Shown: positions 34,613 to 46,400, numbered from the stretch's first letter. The stretch is DNA of 64,000 bases from Petrosia ficiformis (GCA_947044365.1 OX345636.1:33919212-33983211), one strand, 5' to 3'. Numbers and translations: made by a program. The notes: generated from the letters alone by a model not told the origin.

Positions 34613-34901
34613 GGGACGTGATTGGTCCGTTACCTTTCACTACATAAAGGGGAAGGCGGTGAGACTGCTCTTTATACAAAGCATGAGTCATCAGAGTACC
34701 CAAAATGGGGACCTGTTCTCCTGTGTAAGTTATTAGACTAGTGTTGCTCTTTGTTAGAGGGGGAGGAGTGTCCCATAAGGAGGAATATGTCGCCTGACTT
34801 ATGAGAGAAGCTGCTGCACCAGTGTCGACTTGCATGGATATGGGTTTCCCATCTACTGTTAACTGCACATGAAGTGGACCAATATGGTTTTTGCTCGTCA
34901 C
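34608..34901 (-). pseudogene. Retroelement aspartic protease fragment
   Basis: The translation has the retropepsin signature VDTGAAASLIS, then a LYVV-type end (RLPLYVVKG), typical of Ty3/Gypsy proteases. It is a fragment of about 97 residues with no adjoining gag or RT. Confidence 0.7.
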
Positions 34902-35640
34902 AGTGTAGAGTGTGTCAGGGTAGGAATCAGGAATAAGGACAGAAGAGACGACAGTCTACTAAACTTAATACACCATTGTCTCTAAAACAATACATTATTA
35001 ATCCAAACATAAGTTCCAAGGGCTACAAATACGACATTTCTCTCGAATGCTCGAATGATTGCTAAGCGTAAGAACCGTCAAGTTCCATCCTTCAAGCCGG
35101 GAGACTTGGTGTACTGTCGGAACTTCTCTACAAATCAGCCTAAATGGATCCCAGCTGAAGTACAAGCAACAACTGGTCCTTTGTCGTATCGACTTTCTCT
35201 ACCCGATGGTTGTTCTGTCAGAAGACATGTGGATCATGTCATGTCTCGTCAAACAGAATGCCTTACTGATACTTCTAGTGAAGATGATATCATCATTCCA
35301 CCTCAAACTGAATCAGAAGCAATTGTTCCACATGACAATCCTCTGGCTCTTCCCCGTCGATCTAATCATGTGAGTCGACCCCCAGATCGCTATATGCCTC
35401 ATTGGTAAAAGGAGAGAGAAATGTCGTATTTGTAGCCCTTGGAACTTATGTTTGGATTAATAATGTATTGTTTTAGAGACAATGGTGTATTAAGTTTAGT
35501 AGACTGTCGTCTCTTCTGTATTTACTATAAGTTTTGTGTTTTGTTTTGTTTGAGCCCTTGTAGAGAGAGTGGGCATTTTTAATCTTCAGTCATTATTTCT
35601 CCGAGACGTGATTGTCTCTTCTTTGCAATTTAAAATTGTT
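34613..35640. mobile_element. Rearranged Ty3/Gypsy-type LTR retroelement remnant
   Basis: A minus-strand protease fragment (34608-34901) and a plus-strand integrase-tail fragment (35055-35408) face away from a shared, inverted LTR segment. 34941-35044 is the reverse complement of 35414-35517 (about 104 bp). The plus-strand LTR begins TGTCGTATTTGTAGCCC just after a purine-rich AAAAGGAGAGAGAAA tract. Gag, RT, RNase H and the integrase core are missing. The insertion removed Kelch coding sequence of copy D; host intron sequence resumes at about 35645. Confidence 0.7.
35055..35408 (+). pseudogene. Ty3/Gypsy integrase C-terminal tail
   Basis: It reads PSFKPGDLVYCRNFS, then KWIPAEVQATTGPLSYRLSL and RRHVDHVMSR, ending RRSNHVSRPPDRYMPHW. 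This is the GD.V..R......KW..(G/A).V....GP.SY.V motif with HVDH.(R) found at the end of Gypsy pol. The catalytic core is absent. Confidence 0.7.
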
Positions 35641-37105
35641 AAAACATAACATATTTGTGATTTGATTAACAACCACAAATATTTTAATTGTGTGATGTAA
35701 TCAAATGATTGTTAATCATGTTATTACACTAAAGAGTACATGTTCTGTTTGTTAGTAAATAATAATCACTCAAAATAATCCACTTGTAAATCACACCCCT
35801 TATTAATGATACATCACAGTGCCAATGACTAAGAATAAGACATCATATAACATGCTAATACTTGTACTATAACACTAGTATAAGAATGTTATAGAATGTT
35901 ATAGTTATGTCTTATAACAGGATTATATCGGACTATTGATACGATATAAGCTCCTGTGTTATATCGCAGCTTATTCCAAAGTTATAGTCCATGCTTATAC
36001 CACTCTTATAACATTCTTATACCACTCTTATAACATTCTTATACCATTGTAATACTCTAGGATTATATGCTCTGAAGAGGTGTTAATTAGGTGATAATTA
36101 ATTAGTGACCAGTTTTATTAATTTTTAAACATGAAAATAACACGAGCATGTGTAGATTGTGTATCACTGAAAAAAAAAAGAATTGCAATAAAACATTTGA
36201 AAATATAGCATTGAGTCTTCAAAAACATTAATAATTATTACAGTTTAGTATTTGCAAGTCACCAATGGAAGAACATCTTGTGTGATATACTGTACTTGTG
36301 TATGGTTCTCAGTTTTTTGTGGCACAACTAATGGGAATTTGAACAATTTTCATAACTATACATGGTTAAACTTCCATTTATACCTGCATGATTAGTAAAC
36401 ATCATATACTGCATAATGAACAGTAGATTAGAGTATAGCTATATACGTGGAAAGAGTAATAAATAATTATTATACACATACATGAAAATACCTTTTTTCA
36501 AGATTCATCTATACCTGCACAAATAATATGCTATTTTATAATGCTGTACAAAAATTAATGAACAGTAGTATAGCTACCTACATGGACAGAGAGTAATATA
36601 TTATAATCCTGGAAATGCATACCTCCTCTTTGAGATCCATTTGTATACCTGCTCAATTATTGATAAGCTCCACAATTAACAACATAGATTGGAGTGACTA
36701 CACAAAAATAGTATCAGTCTTTCAGTATACATTATATTCATACCAGTGCAACAACTATCTCCAGTTCAACCATATCAAAATATTAACATCGGTAGAAACA
36801 GTCAGGCAAAACATTTCTTTTGAGATCATCCGATACTTTTAAAAATATTATATCACAAACAACTGTTGCTAAAGGAAAAAATAGAATAATCATACATATA
36901 CATGGTAAGTTGGTAACCTTCTCATTGAGCTATACCGGCATGATTATAAAATATTCATTATAAAAGACTGGAGTTACTCCTTTTCCTTAACGAAGCTTTC
37001 AATATCAGTATTAGAGGTTGCCTGTATAAAGAAAAAAAAAAATTAATGAATAAGTATAAGGTCCACTACATTCAAAGACATTGAATATGCAGAGTTGCAG
37101 AAACT

Positions 37106-37261
37106 ACATAACGACAATTAAAGCTCAATATATCAGACTGACATTACATAACGACAAAGCCCAACATATTAGACTGACATTACATAACGACAAAGCCCAA
37201 CATATCAGACTGACATTACATAACGACAAAACCCAACATATCAGACAGACATTACATAACG
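37106..37261. repeat. 36-bp minisatellite, about 4.5 units
   Basis: Unit ACATAACGACAAAGCCCAAC plus ATATCAGACTGACATT is repeated with few changes. Because 36 is a multiple of three it gives a repeated open frame (HNDKAQHIRLTL) that should not be taken as a gene. Confidence 0.8.
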
Positions 37262-37781
37262 AAACATTCACATTAGCAGTTTGAAATAACCTTCATCAGG
37301 GATATCATGAAGTACTTGTTGCACTTTAGATTTATGTTGGGATTCCAGAAGCCTGCTCCAAAATATTTGGTACAATGTTTTTCCATTTTCGCTGTGCAAT
37401 AGCAGAGTAACCATCTTTTCCCAAGAATTCGTTCCATCTCACCTAACAAATGGAATACATTAACAAGAATTATATATATATATATATATAACAATAAACA
37501 TTATGAAACATGCAAATACATCTTCTTCCTTGTTGAGGAAAGGGTAGTTTTAAAATAACGTCTTTAAGTCATATGTATTTTCCTGAGATATAGTATATCA
37601 CTTTCTTTTCTTTGAGATGGTAAAACTATAACTTTAGGGGTTCGGAGAAAGAAGAACAGCACACTCACGTTCGCGTGGTTATCAACACGCATGCGCAAAT
37701 GCTTTGACTTCGTTACCACGGTAACTAGAGGACAGATGTGTTTGTTGGTTGTGCTAAATAGTTGCAGCTCCCTGTTTAAAA

Positions 37782-37888
37782 ATGATAGTTCGCCATATGT
37801 CCGCTGTTCATGCTCACTACCCAGGATTCAATATTACCTGTGGAAATCAAGGTTGTACAAGAACATACACAAATTTGTATTCATTTAA
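37782..37888 (+). CDS. C2H2 zinc-finger N-terminus of the transposon protein
   Basis: From ATG 37782 the frame reads MIVRHMSAVHAHYPGFNITC, then GNQGCTRTYTNLYSFK. The C....C...Y.....(F) spacing is that of the C2H2 finger often found at the start of animal CMC-type transposon proteins. It stops being protein-like at TTTAAGG, where the tandem MITE array is inserted at TTAA 37885-37888; the second His of the finger would lie beyond. The upstream 37665-37720 stretch is unusually GC-rich with a GCATGCGCAAA box and may be a promoter. Confidence 0.5.
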
Positions 37889-39830
37889 GGTTGTAGTCTT
37901 TTCCGTGGGCGGATGCTACTCCAATCAGTTTCTAGTCTTGCAAGCTTCTTGCTGCATACAATCTGGTTCCATTCTGTATTTTTTGGAAGCCACACCCACC
38001 CGGGGGTATAATTATTGGGCCTAAATGTTTTGACTGATAGTTTATTTTCAGAAACAAAGCTAAACACGCCCCACGGGTGGTGGAGGTGGCGGTGGGTGGG
38101 AAACAATGGCGGGTAACTGTAGTTGCTCTCTGAGAAAGATCGGAGTTTGATAGTGCCTAGAAAGGTAGATTTTATGGTTTCAGTGAAAAGCTACAGAATT
38201 CAGCTTTCTTCAGCCTCTTGTAACTATAAAAGTAAAATGAATTTCCAGAAAACGGCTCTATTTGTTTTCTCTAAAAGCATTGTACTTGGTGCATGCCATG
38301 ATTGGTGGGCGTGGCTTTCTCCGTTTTGTACTTATTGCGATTACAAAAATGGACATTTTATATATGTTTTATCACTTCCAGGACCCTATAAAGGTGATTA
38401 GAAGATATGAAGGTTGCCATTACACCAGGTTAGAGTCATATTATATAATATTCTATTTTGAAACTGATTGGAGTCACATCCGCTCACTCCCTAGTACAAC
38501 CTTAACAGTTAAACTTAGCAGTATCATTAATTAAGAAAGTTAACATATTAAGGTTGTAGTCTTTTCCGTGGGCGGATGCTACTCCAATCAGTTTCTAGTC
38601 TTGCAAGCTTCTTGCTGCATACAATCTGGTTCCATTCTGTATTTTTTGGAAGCCACACCCACCCGTGGGTATAATTATTGGGCCTAATTGTTTTGACTGA
38701 TAGTTTATTTTCAGAAACAAACCTAAACACGCCCCACGGGTGGTGGAGGGGGCGGTGGGTGGGAAACAATGGCGGGTAACTGTAGTTGCTCTCTGAGAAA
38801 GATCGGAGTTTGATAGTGCCTAGAAAGGTAGATTTTATGGTTTCAGTGAAAAGCTACAGAATTCAGCTTTCTTCAGCCTCTTGTAACTATAAAAGTAAAA
38901 TGAATTTCCAGAAAACGGCTCTATTTGTTTTCTCTAAAAGCATTGTACTTGGTGCATGCCATGATTGGTGGGCGTGGCTTTCTCTGTTTTGTACTTATTG
39001 CGATTACAAAAATGGACATTTTATATATGTTTTATCACTTCCAGGACCCTATAAAGGTGATTAGAAGATATGAAGGTTGCCATTACACCAGGTTAGAGTC
39101 ATATTATATAATATTCTATTTTGAAACTGATTGGAGTCACATCCGCTCACTCCCTAGTACAACCTTAACAGTTAAACTTAGCAGTATCATTAATTAAGAA
39201 AGTTAACATATTAAGGTTGTAGTCTTTTCCGTGGGCGGATGCTACTCCAATCAGTTTCTAGTCTTGCAAGCTTCTTGCTGCATACAATCTGGTTCCATTC
39301 TGTATTTTTTGGAAGCCACACCCACCCGGGGGTATAATTATTGGGCCTAATTGTTTTGACTGATAGTTTATTTCAGAAACAAACCTAAACACGCCCCACG
39401 GGTGGTGGAGGGGGCGGTGGGTGGGAAACAATGGCGGGTAACTGTAGTTGCTCTCTGAGAAAGATCGGAGTTTGATAGTGCCTAGAAAGGTAGATTTTAT
39501 GGTTTCAGTGAAAAGCGACAGAATTCAGCTTTCTTCAGCCTCTTGTAACTATAAAAGTAAAATGAATTTCCAGAAAACGGCTCTATTTGTTTTCTCTAAA
39601 TGCATTGTACTTGGTGCATGCCATGATTGGTGGGCGTGGCTTTCTCCGTTTTGTACTTATTGCGATTACAAAAATGGACATTTTATATATGTTTTATCAC
39701 TTCCAGGACCCTATAAAGGTGATTAGAAGATATGAAGGTTGCCATTACACCAGGTTAGAGTCATATTATATAATATTCTATTTTGAAACTGATTGGAGTC
39801 ACATCCGCCCACTCCCTAGTACCACCTTAA
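37885..39830. repeat. Three tandem 663-bp units of a TTAA-flanked TIR element
   Basis: Units 37889-38501, 38552-39164 and 39215-39826 each start AAGGTTGTAGTC/AAGGTTGTA and end TACAACC or TACCACC. Their ~46-bp inverted ends share GGGCGGATG...ACTCCAATCAGTTTC, and TTAA flanks each. Linkers of 42-46 bp are also identical, so units were copied with their flank. Copies differ at only a few bases. An inverted fourth copy, truncated, is at 42354-42816. ORFs inside repeat in each unit and have no protein features. Confidence 0.8.
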
Positions 39831-39889
39831 TTAATTAAGAAGCATTATATATATATATTTTATATCGGAAACACTGAAATAGCCTCACA

Positions 39890-40656
39890 ATGAGTACAGT
39901 GGAGAGAGAAGATACCAACATTACTGACTTTGAAGATTATGCAAGAGGAAATAATGAGGAGTTATATATTCAGCCTGCATCATCAAAAAACAGAGCCGGT
40001 TACATAAAACTACTACTGGACATACTAGTTCTTTTGATCAATCACAAGCAATGGATAGGGTCACTTTTCGTCAAATCAGTCATGTTACTTGTGGGGTAGC
40101 AATGATAGATCCCACGGAAAAACCATTTCATTATCTAATACCTCCCTTAAAGGAGAAATGTTTTAATGACTCTGAATTTTCTCAACTTCAGCAGATGTAT
40201 AAACTTCTATATTCTAACTCATCAATTATTAGTATTTCTCATTTTTACTATGAATGTAAACAGATGCTCATAAACAATGAAGAGTTTATTTCTTCAAACT
40301 CAAGATCACAAAGATCACCAGCAATTGTTGCACATTGGCCAAATATTTCAGGAATTGACCCACATGGTAATGCACCTCTCAGAATTGGACTTGCTGTGTC
40401 TTACTTTCGCCATCAAATTACTCTGTCTAGAGATCCATTGAACCAAAATGATGTTTCAACTGTATTTCATGCAATCGCTCGAGTAAAGTGGTACATGGAT
40501 CACCCTCATTGTGATTTTATCCATCCCTCCATTATCATTTGTGCAACAACGAACATTAATTTTGACTCTGTTTTGGAAGCAAACTTTATTCCCATAAGTA
40601 GAATTGCTGGACGAGCAGCAGATGCGAAAAGAAAGTTCATGTTTGACTATAGTTAG
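39890..40656 (+). pseudogene. C-terminal domain of a CMC-type transposon protein
   Basis: The frame from 39961 to 40656 contains DQSQAMDRVTFRQISHVTCG, IPPLKEKCFNDSEFSQLQQM, then APLRIGLAVSYFRHQITLSR, HAIARVKWYMDHP and FIPISRIAGRAADAKRKF. The RIG.(V)SYF.H.I.......HA.A.V.W(Y/F)..HP...FIP(I/V).RI pattern is what I know from the end of animal and fungal CACTA/CMC transposon proteins. A start-like segment at 39890 (MSTVEREDTNITDFEDYARG) is in another frame, so a frameshift or intron lies near 39980. The transposase core is absent. Confidence 0.5.
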
Positions 40657-41492
40657 GACCACATAATTTTTGCTGTTCCACTACTAAAGAAAATTGATTA
40701 GTCAGTTTAGTATAATTATTAAGTTTTCTTGACAATCATGAATGTATGCATGCATGTGATTAGTTAAATCATTATATTTTCTTGACATAAAATTTATTTT
40801 GCGTAATGTAGCTATGGTCAGTCATTTGTTTCCATCAAGAAAAAATCATTATTGACTTCATAATTATAGTGAATTGAAAATGAAGCATGGATTTGTGAAA
40901 AGTATTATGCATATCCATTAAATTGATATTTCAGCTTCAGCAATGTTTTCTTTGTTAACTTTGTACATTTTCTTCATTCACTTCATTAATAAGAAAAATT
41001 TATTAATTACGTATCCAAATATAATTATAATGTGGTGAATTATTGTTTCCCAAAGCAGTTTAATATGCACAACAATTATTATAGGCTCCCAAATCCAGCC
41101 AACAATCATTCTGAACTTTGGAATTACTTTTGAATGCTGATAAAACCAAGCAACAAACTATTTTACATAATGAATCATACAATAATTAAAATTGACAATG
41201 ATTACCGTTATAAGATATGTATTATATCCATCTTATAACAGTTATTTATGTTATAAGACTGATATAAGATGGTAGTATATCATGTATTGTTATAAGCAGT
41301 ACTATACTAGTCTTATACTCACAGATAAGAATAAGCCAGTTTATAACAAGGAAACTCTTAGTATAGTACAGTGCTATACTTTGCTATAACTACCCATTTG
41401 CACAGTGCATGAATTATTATAATCAGTGACCGTTTCATTCTCATCCTTATAAAATTATATTGTAAAACCATGTTGTATTACTGAAACTATAG

Positions 41493-42098
41493 AATTTTAA
41501 GAAAGTAGTCAAATCCTCCTATACTGCATTAAAATGGCCTAAGGGGAGAGGAAGTCATGCTACTGTTATTATCAATACTATATCACTAAATCAACACACG
41601 ATATCTCATCTGATGGTATTGGGAGGATTAGATGATCATCTTGAAACACTAAACGATTGCTGGATACTGAATCTCTCCAGTTTTATTTGGTATCAGGTAA
41701 TGTACATCACATGACACATGTAATACATATATTGATGTATATTGGTATCAGTTTAATTATCATTAAAATTAATATTAATATTGAAAATCTGGTGTATCAT
41801 AAATATGAGTTAAAAGTGTTATCATTACATTTCTAATAATTATATTTTATTAACTGAAACATTCTCTTTCGTATACTAATAATATTATGATGATAATTAT
41901 GTTCATTGTTTATAACATTATATTTATCTCTTCAGATAGATCTTCCTGATTCAGTCACGAAAAGATTTGACCACTCCATGTCAACATACTATATATCAAA
42001 ACAAAGATTTTGGACTGGAGGTTACAGTGAACATAATCAATCTACTGATACAGCTCTACCAATCACTGGATCTAATATTCTAGTGATCGTTGAATTAA
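41493..42098 (+). pseudogene. Copy D Kelch exons 4 and 5
   Basis: Exons 41493-41696 (HLMVLGGLDDHLETLNDCWI) and 41936-42098 (DHSMSTYYISKQRFW, then TGGYSEHN). The second has an in-frame deletion of the ATT-GTA-GTG codons. Its donor is shifted by one base (TTAA|GTATG instead of TTAG|GTATG), which would alter the phase. Confidence 0.65.
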
Positions 42099-42353
42099 GT
42101 ATGATAATTATCATGTGATATATTATTATTAGTGATCATTATCATGTTCACTGGAATGTGCATAGTCCATGACATACAAGATTATTAAAGCTATATGAAA
42201 ATCTAGCTTCTTGTATACAAGATAATAATCCAATAGTTGCAGATTCACTGATACATTTGTAGTTACCTATTCTGAGATATTCAAGTATCCTATGATTCAT
42301 AAATAAAGACAAAAAGCGTCAGTCCATTTTCTGTTCTTACTGTCATTATTAAG

Positions 42354-42816
42354 GTGGTACTAGGGAGTGGGCGGATGCGACTTCAATCAGTTTCAAAATA
42401 GAATATTATATAATATGACTCTAACCTGCTGTAATGGCAACCTTCATATCTTCTAATCACCTTTATAGGGTCCTGGAAGTGATAAAACATATATAAAATG
42501 TCCATTTTTGTAATCGCAATAAGTACAAAACGGAGAAAGCCACGCCCACCAATCATGGCATGCACCAAGTACAATGCATTTAGAGAAAACATATAGAGCC
42601 GTTTTCTGGAAATTCATTTTACTTTTATAGTTACAAGAGGCTGAAGAAAGCTGAATTCTGTCGCTTTTCACTGAAACCATAAAATCTACCTTTCTAGGCA
42701 CTATCAAACTCCGATCTTTTTCAGAGACCAACTACAGTTACCCGCCATTGTTTCCCACCCACCGCCCCCTCCACCACCCGTGGGGCGTGTTTAGCTTTGT
42801 TTCTGAAAATAAACTG
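42354..42816 (-). mobile_element. Inverted, truncated copy of the 663-bp-array element
   Basis: Starts TTAAGGTGGTACTAGGGAG near 42351 and runs in the opposite orientation to the array at 37885-39830, ending abruptly at GAAAATAAACT. Its other terminal repeat is missing. At this point copy D lacks the equivalent of copy C 26490-27338, which includes coil exons 6-8, so the insertion is linked to a deletion. Confidence 0.75.
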
Positions 42817-42983
42817 TTAATTGTGCACTGTACGAGTTTTCATGGAATATAATTGTAAATACTACATTGTCAGTGTCTTTAATATAACCACACATCATCA
42901 TACATGTATCTTAAGCTTGATGAATGTCTTTAGTAATTATAATAATTATTATATATTATTTGAAATCATTATTTTGTGTTTAG

Positions 42984-43918
42984 AGTTGCAAGATTCTCAG
43001 ACATTATTGATGATTGAAAAGAAAGAATCATTACTGAAATTAAAAGAGCTGGACTATTGCAGAAAACAGATTGAAGAATTGAAAGAGAAACTTAAACTCA
43101 CATCTATGCTTTCATCAGGTCTACATTAATACATATATCATATCTATTGAATACTTATTGAGTACTATGTGTTTTTATTAGATGAGGAGACAATGGAAGT
43201 ATATTATGAGAAGACTCCGGAAAGAGAGCCATTAGAAGAGAAGAAATCAGAACCTGTAGATGAGGATAAACCTAAATCAGATATTAGTGATAAAATGTTA
43301 ATATTGGAAGAAGGTTAGATGAGTATTACTAGTATTATTATGTGATAACTGATTATCTTATTACATCAGAGATAGAGTCACTACAAACAGTAGTTATTAG
43401 TAAGAATGAACAAGTAGAGGAACTACAGAGTAGGTTGGAGAAGAAGGATGATATAGTGAAAGAACTAGAGTCAATACAAGAATGTATGTCATACTTTACT
43501 TTACAGTTGAATTAATTTCAAATATCTTTTCACATAATTATAGAAGTCAAGCCACTACAGACAGAAATATTTGACGAAACGTCTCAAATAGAGGAACTAC
43601 AGACTTTGTTGGAAATCAAAGCAAAGGAGTCAGAATTGCTACAAAAACGTAAGTCATGTCCTTTACGAAATTATAACATAACTTAAAAATTTATTCTCTC
43701 ATTATATAAGTGAAGTCACTACAGACAACAGTGGTTGATAAAACTTCAGAGTACAGAATACAGTAGAGAATAATGAAGTACATTTGGATGAATTGCAAAT
43801 GCAGAAAGAGAGAATAAGGGAACTTGAAGTTACTATACAAAAAATGAAACAATTAGAGGAAACTAGAAAACATCATCACTTGTACTACAAAACACCAGTG
43901 ACATCATTTCTTTACCAG
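42984..43918 (+). pseudogene. Copy D coiled-coil exons
   Basis: Exons 42984-43118, 43182-43313, 43370-43483, about 43547-43648 and 43711-43918. Sequences such as KKESLLKLKELDYCRKQIEE and KNEQVEELQSRLEKKDDIVK are clear coiled coils. The first two exons and their introns are virtually identical to C. The last exon lacks ten bases after AAAACTTCA and one base near 43869 relative to B, which opens TAG at 43764-43766. Confidence 0.6.
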
Positions 43919-43987
43919 GTTAGAAATCATTTTATGTAATTAATATACTAATTTCTTTTGTTATCATAATCTCATATTATTATACAG

Positions 43988-44488
43988 ATGATCCTGATCT
44001 TCATATAGCTAAACAGAAGGTGTTTCATATTAAAAGGAACACTCTAGATTGGGGAGATTATGGATTTAAGATGTATTTCCCAGAAGGTACCATCCCACCA
44101 TCACAAGTGCTAATCAAAGCTCTTGTTGGTGGTAAATTCCAGTTTACTGATGACGTTGAGCTTGTCACTGCTTTATATGTCATAAAGTTTCCAGAAAATT
44201 TCCTACAGGCAGAGGAACTGGAGATACAGCACTGTGTCACCCTGAAGAGTTCACATGAATTTAAATATCTTAGTTTCATAATAGCACCTATAGATGAATC
44301 AGTACCACCATACAAGTTCCAGTTCATAGAGGGTGGTAAATTCTATACTGATAGTCAGTATGGAATCATAGTTCGATCCAAGTTTTCTATAACTCGTATT
44401 GTTCTGAAGAGTAATGGTGATAGTGTACACACCTCATCTGATGAAGCAGAACTGTCACCTTCAGATCCTAGTAGTGATACTGATAGTG
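43988..44488 (+). CDS. Copy D ZU5-like domain exon
   Basis: A 501-nt open phase 1-1 exon encodes HIAKQKVFHIKRNTLDWGDY, GFKMYFPEGTIPPSQVLIKA, VELVTALYVIKFPENFLQ, LEIQHCVTLKSSHEFKYLSF and PYKFQFIEGGKFYTDSQYGI. No lesion is seen. It ends in an acidic Ser/Asp tail (SDPSSDTDSG). Confidence 0.7.
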
Positions 44489-44543
44489 GTTAGATTATTA
44501 ATAGTATATTATTAATCATTAATAGTATTTTTTATACTATTAG

Positions 44544-45138
44544 CTGGTGATGAATCAACTGGTAGTACTGACTCATCTTCAGAGAACAAGAATCCTACTA
44601 GCAATACGACACAGACCACATCCAGAGATTCTGGACATGGTTAGGATATTACTGGTGTAATTATACTTATCATCATAATTATTAACTTTAGCAAACATTC
44701 AATCAACTGAGAAAACTGACTCACTGTGTCCAGAGGACAAGAATCTTACTAGTGATACTAGTAGTGAAATACAGACCACAATTGAACATGGTGAGCATAT
44801 TAAATGATTATTAATATTAACATTATATTGAATTTATTGTCTTAACTGATACTGTATCTAATACTGATGATATAGAGGTGAAAGAAGGTATCTCATCTGA
44901 TAACCAAGAAACACACGAAGAAATGAAATGTAAAAATATTGATGATATTGGTACTGCAAATAGTATCAACTCAACTGGTATACAAGAAGAAAAATGTAAG
45001 ATTAATAATTATCAGTAATTCTATTTTAATAATTACTATTTGTCTCATTTTTAGCAGATGAAAATGATGTTAAAACTATTACTACTAGTGATGATATTAC
45101 CAACACACCTGATACACAAATACAAAAACAAAGGAAAT
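44544..45138 (+). CDS. Copy D acidic exon array
   Basis: Exons 44544-44639 (96 nt), 44692-44790 (99 nt), about 44846-44996 and 45055-45138 (84 nt). They carry the same Ser/Thr/Asp/Glu-rich character as A and B but are fewer and more diverged (ESTGSTDSSSENKNPTSNT, ENDVKTITTSDDITNTPDTQ). The third exon has no clear AG acceptor. Confidence 0.6.
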
Positions 45139-45425
45139 GTAAGTATTATAATAGTATATTTATACTCGTATCAGAAAATATACTGATATATATACACATG
45201 TATAATATCGTGTAATGTATTACACTTCGTGAAAAGGAATGGTTTATGTATGTTGATGTATGAATAATTTCAGCCATTTGATATTTTCACGTATATTGGT
45301 GTCAATGCACAAGTGACTGATAAAGATTTTGTATACAGTTCATATGTAAACTTGTCTACGTACACTACAGTCATCATTATATATACAAGTGCTTGTAATA
45401 ATATAATTATATATTCGTACAATAG

Positions 45426-46142
45426 CTTCCAGTATCAACTATGGAGGTAAAATATTTTATGAGAGTCGTGGCAGAAATAGATGGTTAATGAGATTCATAG
45501 CTGTTAAGGATCTGAATGCTCTCTCAAAGGTAAATAGTGTACTGATCTACACATGTGAGGATTTTAATTGTTCCATTACATGGTACTATATAGTATGTAT
45601 TGAAACATCATCCACAAGCTGAAGTTGATCAAAGTGTATCTTTTAAGTTCAATTATGACAGCTATTATCTGGAGTTAGTAATGGACAAAAAACAAGATTG
45701 TAATTTCAATGAATTGGTCATCAGACCTCATACTACGCCTTGCAAAGTAATTTTTCTATATAAGTAATTCATTGTATAATTTAATTATAGATTTGACAAA
45801 CATTAACAATTATCAAAATGTGTATTTCTTAATTTTCATAGTTGTCAAAAGTGTCTATGGATAAGGTTGGTAGAAGTGATAGTGATGGTCTTCCAGACCC
45901 TTCATCTTGTTTAGTGAGTGTATATGCTAAAGATCAACATAAAGCTGATGAACTCTTGAGCTATGCTGTACCTTTAAAAGGGGTTGTGTCTCTAACTGCA
46001 GAGATATTTATGACTCGCTTCCTAGAAACTACAGGTATTACAATAATTTGTACATTCTATGTACATATAATTACTCTTGATTCTCTTATGACAGATACCA
46101 GTAGGACTCTACAACAGTTTAGTATTCCATCTAATCTAACAG
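45426..46142 (+). CDS. Copy D beta-rich (UPA-position) module exons
   Basis: Exons 45426-45529 (SINYGGKIFYESRGRNRWLM), 45594-45746 (SVSFKFNYDSYYLELVMDKK), 45842-46034 (DPSSCLVSVYAKDQHKADEL, ending FMTRFLETT) and 46095-46142. All are open and keep phase 1-0-0-1-1 as in B. It is the most diverged copy of this module and may show best which positions matter: (F/Y)(Y/L)EL, P.SCLV(S/T)V(Y/W)A and RFLETT. Confidence 0.65.
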
Positions 46143-46224
46143 GTTTGTATTTAATATAATAGTATAATAAACTGTTTTAGTTCCAAATATAGTATTTGCA
46201 TTGATATACGAAGTTGAGCAGTTG

Positions 46225-46400
46225 AATCAGGAAGGGGGGTGGTGGGTGACTATCAAAATGGGAGATAGATTACAACATTAATAGCACATTCCATGTAGGG
46301 GCATGTTCCCCCAGGAAAGTTGTGATTTTCAACCCCTAAAAAGGACAATATGGAGAACTCTGCATCATTATTGATTTCATTTTAAGTAGCAAGGGGGAGT
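46225..46400. repeat. Dispersed repeat with CATTCCATGTAGGGGCATG core
   Basis: Second copy of the repeat at 20330-20475, lying in the copy D intron between 46142 and 46452. Confidence 0.5.

Larger units (their letters stand above)
35815..41407. mobile_element. 5.6-kb CMC (CACTA-like) transposon, non-autonomous
   Basis: Ends are CACAGTGCCAATG.. and ..CATTTGCACAGTG, diverged inverted repeats. Both ends are rich in subterminal CTTATAAC/GTTATAAG motifs (35880-36055, 41205-41395). CAT flanks each side (35812-35814, 41408-41410). Copies B (near 11588) and C (25532-25534) have the same intron uninterrupted with one CAT. Inside are a C2H2 finger ORF start (37782), a 36-bp minisatellite, three 663-bp tandem units and a C-terminal transposon-protein fragment (39890-40656). 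A short CACT-like terminus, subterminal repeats and 3-bp duplication fit the CMC superfamily; the DDE core is missing. Confidence 0.7.

Noticed and set aside
36615..36842. 75-residue ORF in the CMC-like transposon
   Set aside because: No recognisable domain, AT-rich, and not in frame with the finger or C-terminal fragments.
37106..37261. Regular repeat that could be mistaken for a CRISPR array
   Set aside because: There are no unique spacers; it is a 36-bp head-to-tail minisatellite in a eukaryotic transposon.
38123..39838. Repeated ORFs of about 90 residues (MLSEKDRSL..., MFSLKALY...)
   Set aside because: They recur only because the 663-bp repeat unit recurs, several overlap in different frames, and none shows a protein domain.
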